Below, in pieces: positions 15,549 to 20,914 of a stretch of DNA of 20,914 nucleotides. The position numbers and the translations under genes are program-made. The stretch lies in IMG/VR virus record IMGVR_UViG_3300027805_000099, positions 1-20,914 of that record. One strand, 5' to 3'. Source of the DNA: a virus. Each line of letters opens with the position of its first letter. Within the stretch, counting starts at the first letter, position 1. The notes beneath the pieces were generated by a model that saw only the letters and a program-made list of their open reading frames with translations, was not told the origin of the DNA and searched no databases.

Positions 15549-16450
15549 TGGCGTTAGACGACTTAAATAAGATTGTCCGTACCCTTGACGGCTCTGTGGA
15601 AGAGTTCGTCAAGGACTTGCCACTATCGGAGCAAAAGATATGGCAGAAGGTTCTTTCCTTAACCCGTCAGCTTGACGTTGACGGCATGGGTAAGGTGACC
15701 AATAACGTCAATAACCTGCGTATCCTTAATGACATCAATAAGGAAATAAACGGCATCGTTCTTACCGATGAGTATAAGCAAAAGGTCGAGAAGTTTACCA
15801 ATGTCTTTGCTGACTTGGAGACGCTTAATAACAAGTACCTGTCATCCGTATTTACGCAGTTCAAGCCGTCCCGTGTTCTAAAGGAGTTGACAAAGGTGTC
15901 AATAGACATCACCATCGACCAGTTGCAGGAAACGGGGGTAGCTTCATCACTGGCATCGGAGCTGAAGGATATCCTAAAGCAGAACATCACTACGGGTGGT
16001 AACTATGCTGATATGACTGAACAGCTAAGAGCTAGTATCCTTGGAGACCCTCAAACATCGGGTGGTCTTACCCGTTACGCCCGTACATTCACTACGGATG
16101 CCATCAATCAGTATTCAGCGACCTATACCAAGACGGTATCCTCTGACTTGGGAGCGGTATGGTTCAGATATACCGGCTCTAATATGGAGACGACTCGACC
16201 TTTCTGCGACCATCTCACTAAAAAGGATGGCGGTTACTTTCATGTCAACGAGATACCGGGCTTTCTAAAAGGGCAAGTAGGAGACCAGAAAGTACCTATC
16301 TATCCAAAGTACAATCTGCCACAGGGAATGAATGAGAATACCACGGCAGATAACTTCTTGGTGTTACGTGGTGGATACAACTGTGGACATCAGATATTCC
16401 CCGTCTCAAAAGCATCCGTTCCACCTTCGCTACGTTCAAGGTTCGAGTAG
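15548..16450 (+). CDS. MuF-like minor head protein
   Basis: The 300-residue product has a helical N-terminal half and a C-terminal MuF-type (phage Mu gpF / SPP1 gp7) core: WFRYTGSNMETTRPFCDHL (205-223), with C220 and H222, then LRGGYNCGHQIFP (273-285) with C279 and H281. These spaced Cys/His pairs are the family hallmark and may bind metal. Such proteins sit inside the prohead near the portal and take part in head morphogenesis or are ejected with DNA. The gene directly follows the portal with a 1-nt overlap, the classical pairing. Its last 61 nt overlap the end of a convergent minus-strand gene. Confidence 0.85.
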   Translation: MALDDLNKIVRTLDGSVEEFVKDLPLSEQKIWQKVLSLTRQLDVDGMGKVTNNVNNLRILNDINKEINGIVLTDEYKQKVEKFTNVFADLETLNNKYLSSVFTQFKPSRVLKELTKVSIDITIDQLQETGVASSLASELKDILKQNITTGGNYADMTEQLRASILGDPQTSGGLTRYARTFTTDAINQYSATYTKTVSSDLGAVWFRYTGSNMETTRPFCDHLTKKDGGYFHVNEIPGFLKGQVGDQKVPIYPKYNLPQGMNENTTADNFLVLRGGYNCGHQIFPVSKASVPPSLRSRFE

Positions 16451-16611
16451 TTCCATTCACGGATAATCCTATCGATAATCTGTTGGCGACCTCTGAACTT
16501 TCCTTGCTTTAAAAGTTTGGATTGCTCTTCAAAGATAATAGCGGCTACTTCATCGCACATCTTATAGGTGAAGGCATGACAATCGTAAGTGCTTCGGTTC
16601 TTTAGTTTCAT
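16390..16611 (-). CDS. Ribbon-helix-helix-like small DNA-binding protein
   Basis: This is the only minus-strand frame that I accept. It fills the largest internal gap in the rightward cluster. From the ATG at 16611 it encodes 73 residues: a short strand (HAFTYKM, 12-18), helix DEVAAIIFEEQSKLLKQG (20-37), then RGRQQIIDRIIREW (40-53). The spacing and the I-I-x-x-I-I-x-x-W pattern resemble MetJ/Arc ribbon-helix-helix repressors. A frame extension to TTG at 16629 would run through a perfect dyad, so the ATG is preferred. A -7 box on this strand and the dyad lie just before the start, as expected of an autoregulator. Family membership is inference. The last 61 nt overlap the MuF-like gene tail. 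Confidence 0.6.
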   Translation of the reverse strand: MKLKNRSTYDCHAFTYKMCDEVAAIIFEEQSKLLKQGKFRGRQQIIDRIIREWNYSNLERSEGGTDAFETGNI

Positions 16612-16612
16612 G

Positions 16613-16629
16613 TTGTATAGGTTATACAA
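16613..16629. promoter_or_regulatory. Dyad operator TTGTATA-GGT-TATACAA
   Basis: A perfect 7-bp inverted repeat with a 3-bp spacer lies between the minus-strand -7 box, which it overlaps by 3 bp, and the minus-strand ATG at 16611. The size and symmetry are those of a dimeric repressor site. It also lies about 35 bp upstream of the plus-strand promoter box for the scaffold-capsid genes. Binding by the adjacent ribbon-helix-helix-like product is inference. Confidence 0.6.
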
Positions 16630-16634
16630 ATATA
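16627..16634 (-). promoter_or_regulatory. -7 box TATATTTG for the minus-strand gene
   Basis: On the minus strand this reads TATATTTG, a perfect TAnnTTTG match, about 15 nt before the ATG at 16611. Transcription would start within the dyad. No strong -33 TTTG is seen at the expected distance. Confidence 0.45.
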
Positions 16635-16663
16635 AGTTTCTAAAGTGTTATTTCCTACCATTT

Positions 16664-16678
16664 TAGGTTTGACCTTTG
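16664..16678 (+). promoter_or_regulatory. Promoter of the scaffold-capsid operon
   Basis: TAGGTTTG (16664-16671) is a perfect TAnnTTTG box, and GACCTTTG (16671-16678) is a near match overlapping it. The scaffold ATG follows at 16699. The region lies between divergent genes in the largest internal gap, which adds weight. GTTTC at 16636-16640 is a weak -33 candidate. Confidence 0.5.
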
Positions 16679-16698
16679 TAACTTAAACTGGCTAACTT

Positions 16699-17595
16699 AT
16701 GGCAACTACCGCAGGTGAATTTATCACAAAACTGGCTACAATGGCAGGGCTGTCTACATCAGACCCGGACATCGTAAGCATCCTATCCAATTCCGAATTT
16801 AGTAACTATCGTTTGCCCGAAACGGTTTACTCCAAAATCAACAGCTCTCTGTTGACAGTGGACTCCGCACGGAATAACGAGAACTTACGCCGCCACTACC
16901 ACGCTGAAATCCTCAACGGCCTCGACAATAACATCGAGTCCATGTTGGAGCGTTTCGGTATCGATGGTGAAGTGGCTGAAACGGTACGTCAAGAAAAGAA
17001 GACGACCGAAAAGTATAACCGTCTCATCGAGCGGTTAAATGACCTTCACGCTAAAAAGGCTCAAAGCACTACCAAGAGTGACAAAGCCGAGTTAGAGAAT
17101 GAAATCTCTAAGCTCAACAATCAGGTGAAGGACTTGAACACCAAACTGCAAACAGCACCCGTAGAACGTGACCAGTTCTGGACAGAAAAGCTCAAGACAA
17201 AAGCTGTCCAAAACCTACTCACATCCTACAACTACGCAGGGGAAAAAGACATTCCGAAAGATGTTCTAATTGAGACAGCATCCGTTCTGCTTAACCGTAA
17301 GCTCAACGAGTCCAAAGTCCGGTTAGAGTATTCTGCCGATAACGATAATATCAGTCTGAAAACCGAGTCAGGCATGGACTTCTACAAGGATAATACGCCC
17401 ATATCCTTCAAGTCGTTTGCCGACCAAGTGTTAGCAGAAAGTAAGCTCTTAGCTATCCCGGCCTCTCAAGGGGCAACTCAACCCGCCGCTTCTTCACAGC
17501 CTATGCCTTCTCAAACAATCGTACAAGGCAACGGGCGTGTCCAAGATGCTTCCAGATACCTTGCGGCACTGGATGACATTGCATCAGGACGTTAA
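16699..17595 (+). CDS. Capsid scaffold-like protein
   Basis: The 298-residue product is charged and helical, with a strong heptad-type coiled coil at about residues 96-152 (EKYNRLIERLNDL, then AELENEISKLNNQVKDLNTKL) and a Gln/Ala/Ser/Pro-rich flexible tail. It lies 14 nt before the major capsid gene. This composition and position are typical of scaffolding proteins, which assemble the prohead shell and then leave. No protease active site is recognised in it or nearby, so if removal is proteolytic the protease lies elsewhere. It is the first gene after the likely capsid promoter. Alternative: a minor head protein with coiled coil. Confidence 0.75.
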   Translation: MATTAGEFITKLATMAGLSTSDPDIVSILSNSEFSNYRLPETVYSKINSSLLTVDSARNNENLRRHYHAEILNGLDNNIESMLERFGIDGEVAETVRQEKKTTEKYNRLIERLNDLHAKKAQSTTKSDKAELENEISKLNNQVKDLNTKLQTAPVERDQFWTEKLKTKAVQNLLTSYNYAGEKDIPKDVLIETASVLLNRKLNESKVRLEYSADNDNISLKTESGMDFYKDNTPISFKSFADQVLAESKLLAIPASQGATQPAASSQPMPSQTIVQGNGRVQDASRYLAALDDIASGR

Positions 17596-17609
17596 TACTA
17601 ATCTAAACT

Positions 17610-18725
17610 ATGGCAAACGGTCTTGCTCCATATTTATTGAACGACATGAAGTCGTTAGTCGGCGGTGCCTATCCCGGCCACAAAGTCGACCTTAAGGGTT
17701 TCCTCGCTATGCTTACCTCTGGTAACGGCGCTAACCCTATCCAAACTTCTAACCTTGCAGGTCACAAGAAAGAAGTACGTTTCTGGTATCGTAACCGTAA
17801 CACTAAGCCGCAAACTGATACGTCAGCATCTTGCGACAATGTGTTAACTCCTGCTCGTAAAGAGTACACGGTATCCGTTGGAAACACCCGTCAAATTGCA
17901 TGGCACCTGCCTGATGAGTTGGTAGCTGCTTACATGGATGAGGCTTCTGCTCGAGTAAACATCCCCGGCGGTCCTATTAATGGCGCTTCTGCTGAACTGT
18001 TGGACATCATCCTTTCCGGTATGAATGGTATCTTGGAAGGTATGAATGATGACCTGCTCGGTTTGGTTACATGGGGTAAGAACAAGGTTAGCGGCTCTAA
18101 CGCTGCAGTTACCTTGAATATCTCTGCTGATAGCGGTGTTCAGAAATTGACCACTGGCTTCCCTAAACTGTTGGGAGACTACAAGAAGAACAACCTCTCT
18201 GGTGTTCCTAACATCGTTGGTGCTGGTCTGTTCTACTCTTATATGTTGTCACAGCCTTTCAAGAGTGCTGATCAGTCAGGTATGAACAGCATGATGGCGT
18301 CTAACGGCGTTAACTTCTTCGCTGACCAAGACTTCGCTGATACCGTAGGTGCTGATAACATCGGTGTATTCGAGCCGGGTTCTATCCAACTCGTTGAGTA
18401 CCTTGAGTACACTGGTTTCAAAGCTGGTGTTAAGCCGGGTTCTTCTGAGTTTGGTGTTATCGCTCTTCCTGCTGTTGCTTCTGATGGCTCTATACTGCCT
18501 GTACTGGCGGATTGGCAGTTGAAGTACATTGACTGCCCCACGACCCTCACCGATGCCTATTCAGGTTCTACGGCTACCTATCAGAAAGGTTGGAGCTTCA
18601 TTATGAAGAAAGACTTCGGTCTGTTCCAATTACCTTCTGACAGCTACCGTCAGGAAGATGGTAACTATTCAGTTAACGGCGCATTGCGTTACAACGTAAC
18701 GAACGCTTGCGACACTTGTTCCTAA
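17610..18725 (+). CDS. Major capsid protein
   Basis: The 371-residue product follows the scaffold-like gene. Its codon choice looks strongly selected (frequent CGT, GGT, GCT, AAC), as expected for the most abundant virion protein. Sequence features fit an HK97-type shell protein: an N-terminal region (about residues 1-80) that may form the arm and loop, a central helical part (ELLDIILSGMNGILEGMNDD, about 129-148), and a strand-rich C-terminal part (GWSFIMKKDFGLFQL). It ends in CDTC plus one Ser, a Cys motif shared with other virion proteins here. No maturation cleavage site can be called. The fold assignment is inferred from context and length. Confidence 0.85.
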   Translation: MANGLAPYLLNDMKSLVGGAYPGHKVDLKGFLAMLTSGNGANPIQTSNLAGHKKEVRFWYRNRNTKPQTDTSASCDNVLTPARKEYTVSVGNTRQIAWHLPDELVAAYMDEASARVNIPGGPINGASAELLDIILSGMNGILEGMNDDLLGLVTWGKNKVSGSNAAVTLNISADSGVQKLTTGFPKLLGDYKKNNLSGVPNIVGAGLFYSYMLSQPFKSADQSGMNSMMASNGVNFFADQDFADTVGADNIGVFEPGSIQLVEYLEYTGFKAGVKPGSSEFGVIALPAVASDGSILPVLADWQLKYIDCPTTLTDAYSGSTATYQKGWSFIMKKDFGLFQLPSDSYRQEDGNYSVNGALRYNVTNACDTCS

Positions 18726-18744
18726 TAGTGCCTAATCAACAACG

Positions 18745-19680
18745 ATGAATTGTCTAATCGACTATATCGGACTAACTGGATGTGGGGCTTCAAGCCCTGC
18801 ATCCGGTTTGTTTATTAACTCCCTGCCGGGTATCAGCTTCAAATCTATTGAGCAACTGGCAGACGCTGAACAGCAGACATACGTAGGAGTTTGGAACGAT
18901 GTCCAGCTACGAGCCATTAAGAAATTAGAGCTAAACCTTACGGCGGCTCTATCGAAGGACTACAAGGTACTTCGAGCTAAGTATAGCATCAACACACAAC
19001 CCGAAAGCATTACAAGTAATACCGGAGCTTATTCGACCCCAACTTTCCGCATTGAAACCAATTGCGAGAGTCCTTTGGGTTTCCATCGTATAGAATCTAT
19101 CACCGCTAGAAAAGTCAACGCCAATAGCACGGTAACAGTAACCGTCTTGGATGTGGATGACAATAGCGTTCTTTATAATAATGTCTTTGCTTCCAATGGA
19201 TTATCGACTCAAACGGTAACGGTAGCACAAGACTTCTATCAGGCTGAAATCTATGTCAAGGTAACTCTCTCTGGAGACATTTACTACCAAGACCCTGCTG
19301 ACCCTATTTATTTTAGCGGTGGCAATATCAAGTACGGCATTCATAGCGTTTCCACGTTTACCGAAGGCAATATGTCCTACGGGTTGAATTTAAACTACGG
19401 ACTACGTTGCTCTTTAACTAATCTTGCCTGTCACTCTAGAGACCTCTTTGCTTTGCCATTATGGTATATGCTAGGCTCTGAGATGATGATGGAACGGATG
19501 ACATCAGAGCGTATCAATAAGTGGACGGTTGACCGCAAACAGGCTGAAGAACTAAAGGCGTTCTATGATGCAGAATCGGAGAAGGCTCTCAAAGCCGCCA
19601 TTGCTGGTATCTGTATTAACGATTGCGACTGCTGTCTAGAATGTGACCCTCCAATAGCTGTAAGAGAAGCCAGACTGTAA
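18745..19680 (+). CDS. Neck-region structural protein, Cys-rich C-terminus
   Basis: The 311-residue product follows the capsid gene. The N-terminal region (GLFINSLPGISFKSIEQLAD, about 21-40, then a helical WNDVQLRAIKKLEL) resembles head-tail connector or adaptor proteins that I associate with Bacteroidota siphophages. The middle (about 95-200) is a beta-sandwich-like segment. The end has a helix (ERINKWTVDRKQAEELKAFY) and a cysteine cluster, CINDCDCCLEC, at about 293-303. Its stop overlaps the next start (TAATG). Position suggests a role at the head-tail joint, but I cannot name the family. Confidence 0.6.
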   Translation: MNCLIDYIGLTGCGASSPASGLFINSLPGISFKSIEQLADAEQQTYVGVWNDVQLRAIKKLELNLTAALSKDYKVLRAKYSINTQPESITSNTGAYSTPTFRIETNCESPLGFHRIESITARKVNANSTVTVTVLDVDDNSVLYNNVFASNGLSTQTVTVAQDFYQAEIYVKVTLSGDIYYQDPADPIYFSGGNIKYGIHSVSTFTEGNMSYGLNLNYGLRCSLTNLACHSRDLFALPLWYMLGSEMMMERMTSERINKWTVDRKQAEELKAFYDAESEKALKAAIAGICINDCDCCLECDPPIAVREARL

Positions 19681-20153
19681 TGCTCAAGATAACATCTAAC
19701 CTAACCGATGTCACCTCATCCCTAATAGGGAGACTAAAGGCTGTGGCTGACCCTAACGGAGAGGTTAGAGATAAGATGCTTCGTACCATTGCCCTTGACA
19801 CAGCGGCACAGATGAAGGTGCGTATCCACCAAGAAGGTAAGAATAGCGAGGGTGGACAGATAGGGGAATACTCCAACGCCTATCTAAAGGTTAGGGAAAA
19901 GAACAGACGGGGTACGGATAAGAAAGTGATCCTTTCCCTTACCCGGCAAATGGAAAATGATTTTGGCATCGTTGCCGGTAGCGGTGCTACTGGCTATGCG
20001 TTAGGGTTCAAGAACCCTGACAATGCCGATAAAGCCAGTTGGGCTGAAGACCGCTACGGCGATGTCTATAAGCCTACGGAAATGGAAGTAGCTCACATGA
20101 GAGTGGTGGCTGAACAATTTATAACAGACGTACTGAACGGTGAAACTGCTTGA
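19680..20153 (+). CDS. gp10-like neck / tail completion protein
   Basis: The 157-residue product has a helical N-terminus (VRDKMLRTIALDTAAQMKVR, about 29-48), then a Gly/Tyr-rich loop with IGEYSNAYLKVREK (61-74), a strand LSLTRQMENDFGIVAG (85-100) and a final helix (about 134-153). This sequence of elements matches HK97 gp10-like head-tail joining proteins, which complete the neck or tail tip ring. It lies between two further neck-region genes and overlaps the next by 14 nt. Assignment rests on pattern and order. Confidence 0.65.
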   Translation: MLKITSNLTDVTSSLIGRLKAVADPNGEVRDKMLRTIALDTAAQMKVRIHQEGKNSEGGQIGEYSNAYLKVREKNRRGTDKKVILSLTRQMENDFGIVAGSGATGYALGFKNPDNADKASWAEDRYGDVYKPTEMEVAHMRVVAEQFITDVLNGETA

Positions 20154-20730
20154 TAAGATAATAGACGAACTGAATGACCACCTGATGGATGGCGTGCTGA
20201 ACGAACAAGCGTTTCAGAACGCCGCTATCTATGGTCTATCGTACCTTACCGTTCCAAAGGATGACAGCCCACAACGTCCGTACACTTGGGATGGTGACAA
20301 TATCAAAGAGGTCGCTAACCCAGATGACAGCTATGCCTTTAGCATCTACCATCGGTGTAATAACATCACTTACAAGGAAGCTCCTAACATTACCTATGGA
20401 GACGGCAACGGAATGATACAGATGGTCTGCGAGATGACCGCCGTAGTCTATTCCGACCGCTATAAGACTAACTATACTCAGGAAGATATCCTGATGAAGA
20501 TATCAGCCGGACTCAACCATACGTTCACAAGAACGCAGTTAGGGACTTCCGGCTTACAGAAAGTGAGGGCTACCGTGCTTCGGGCGAATAATAACAGCAC
20601 GGCGGTCTTTACGGGCGAATACGGTCAAGAGGCTAACTGCCCCTTGGCAATGAACTCTGTCTACTTTGGTATCGTGTACCAATTAGAAATTACTGCTAAC
20701 AGCTCTTGTTTGAGCTGCACCAACTGCTAA
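20140..20730 (+). CDS. Neck-region protein, possible tail terminator
   Basis: The 196-residue product starts with GTG 14 nt inside the preceding gene. It opens with a helix (LLDKIIDELNDHLM) and continues with alternating strands, including MIQMVCEMTAVVYSDRYK (about 92-109) and VYFGIVYQLEITANS (174-188). This helix-then-strands outline and the place between the gp10-like gene and the likely tail tube gene fit tail terminator-type proteins, but I see no diagnostic motif. The end carries a Cys cluster, CLSCTNC, at the extreme C-terminus (190-196). Confidence 0.55.
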   Translation: MKLLDKIIDELNDHLMDGVLNEQAFQNAAIYGLSYLTVPKDDSPQRPYTWDGDNIKEVANPDDSYAFSIYHRCNNITYKEAPNITYGDGNGMIQMVCEMTAVVYSDRYKTNYTQEDILMKISAGLNHTFTRTQLGTSGLQKVRATVLRANNNSTAVFTGEYGQEANCPLAMNSVYFGIVYQLEITANSSCLSCTNC

Positions 20731-20742
20731 AACAGACTAACT

Positions 20743-20914
20743 ATGTCTATCTACTATCCTTCCTCAAATTGTGGTGGTGGTTCTATTCCAGACTACTACT
20801 GTAATCCGTGCCTTGACTCATCTGTCATCGAGTACGGTCGTGTTCGTTCAATCGCTTTGATTAAGAACACCTATATCAATACCCTTCTGGCTAACCAGAC
20901 ATCTTCATCCGTAT
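20743..20914 (+). CDS. Likely tail tube (major tail) protein, 5' part
   Basis: Open from the ATG at 20743 to the window end (57 codons). The N-terminus has C9, C18 and C21 (NCGGG, then CNPC), followed by SSVIEYGRVRSIALIK, a pattern that I associate with major tail proteins of Bacteroidota siphophages. It starts 12 nt after the preceding stop. In siphophages the gene after the terminator is usually the tail tube. The rest lies outside the window, so the assignment is tentative. Confidence 0.55.
   Translation, partial: MSIYYPSSNCGGGSIPDYYCNPCLDSSVIEYGRVRSIALIKNTYINTLLANQTSSSV

Noticed and set aside
18721-18745. Terminator after the capsid gene
   Set aside because: The 19-nt gap has no GC-rich hairpin followed by a T run, so the operon probably continues.
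1-20914. CRISPR array, tRNA, rRNA, insertion sequence or integrase
   Set aside because: No regularly spaced repeats, tRNA-like cloverleaf, transposase or recombinase frame was found on either strand.

Overview
This window looks like the late (virion assembly) region of a long-tailed siphovirus infecting a Bacteroidota host. The evidence is the gene families (large terminase, portal, MuF-like head protein, scaffold, major capsid protein, gp10-like neck protein, 943-residue tape measure, tail proteins), the tight one-strand packing with TAATG, TAGTG and TGATG stop/start overlaps, and TAnnTTTG-type promoter boxes, the -7 signature of Bacteroidota sigma factors. No integrase, lysis gene, tRNA or rRNA is seen. 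Family assignments come from reading motifs, not from database searches.

Layout. Positions 1-301 hold the end of an upstream gene (unclear frame), then an AT-rich leader with microsatellites, two copies of a TCAGTTAA-pair repeat and an 11-bp inverted repeat between them. Positions 302-2692 carry a small unknown gene, an FkbM-type methyltransferase, and the small and large terminase subunits. Positions 2694-4539 carry an unknown gene, a PD-(D/E)XK-like protein and two overlapping glycosyltransferases. Positions 4550-9047 carry a small beta-rich protein, a membrane protein, a CxxC protein, the tail assembly chaperone with a probable -1 frameshift extension, and the tape measure. Positions 9047-13797 carry a hub-type tail protein, a modular fibre/adhesin-like protein and a third glycosyltransferase. 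Positions 13797-16450 carry the portal, with an embedded zinc-ribbon-like segment, and the MuF-like protein. Positions 16390-16698 hold the only convincing minus-strand gene, a ribbon-helix-helix-like small protein, with a dyad operator and divergent promoters. From 16699 to the end come the scaffold, major capsid protein, three neck-region proteins and the start of a likely tail tube protein.

How the parts work together. Terminase packages DNA through the portal into heads built from scaffold, capsid and MuF-like protein. Neck proteins join the head to a tail whose length is set by the tape measure, about 140 nm at roughly 1.5 A per residue. The hub and modular fibre would contact the host. 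The methyltransferase and three glycosyltransferases, scattered among structural genes, suggest modification of virion or host-surface glycans. The gene order is unusual: tape measure and tail tip genes precede portal and capsid, whereas the probable tail tube follows the neck genes.

The most notable observations are the tail chaperone frameshift, the lone antisense regulator with its dyad in front of the capsid operon, the very strong avoidance of GATC (seven sites in 20.9 kb) and of GCGC, and the recurring Cys clusters at the ends of virion proteins.
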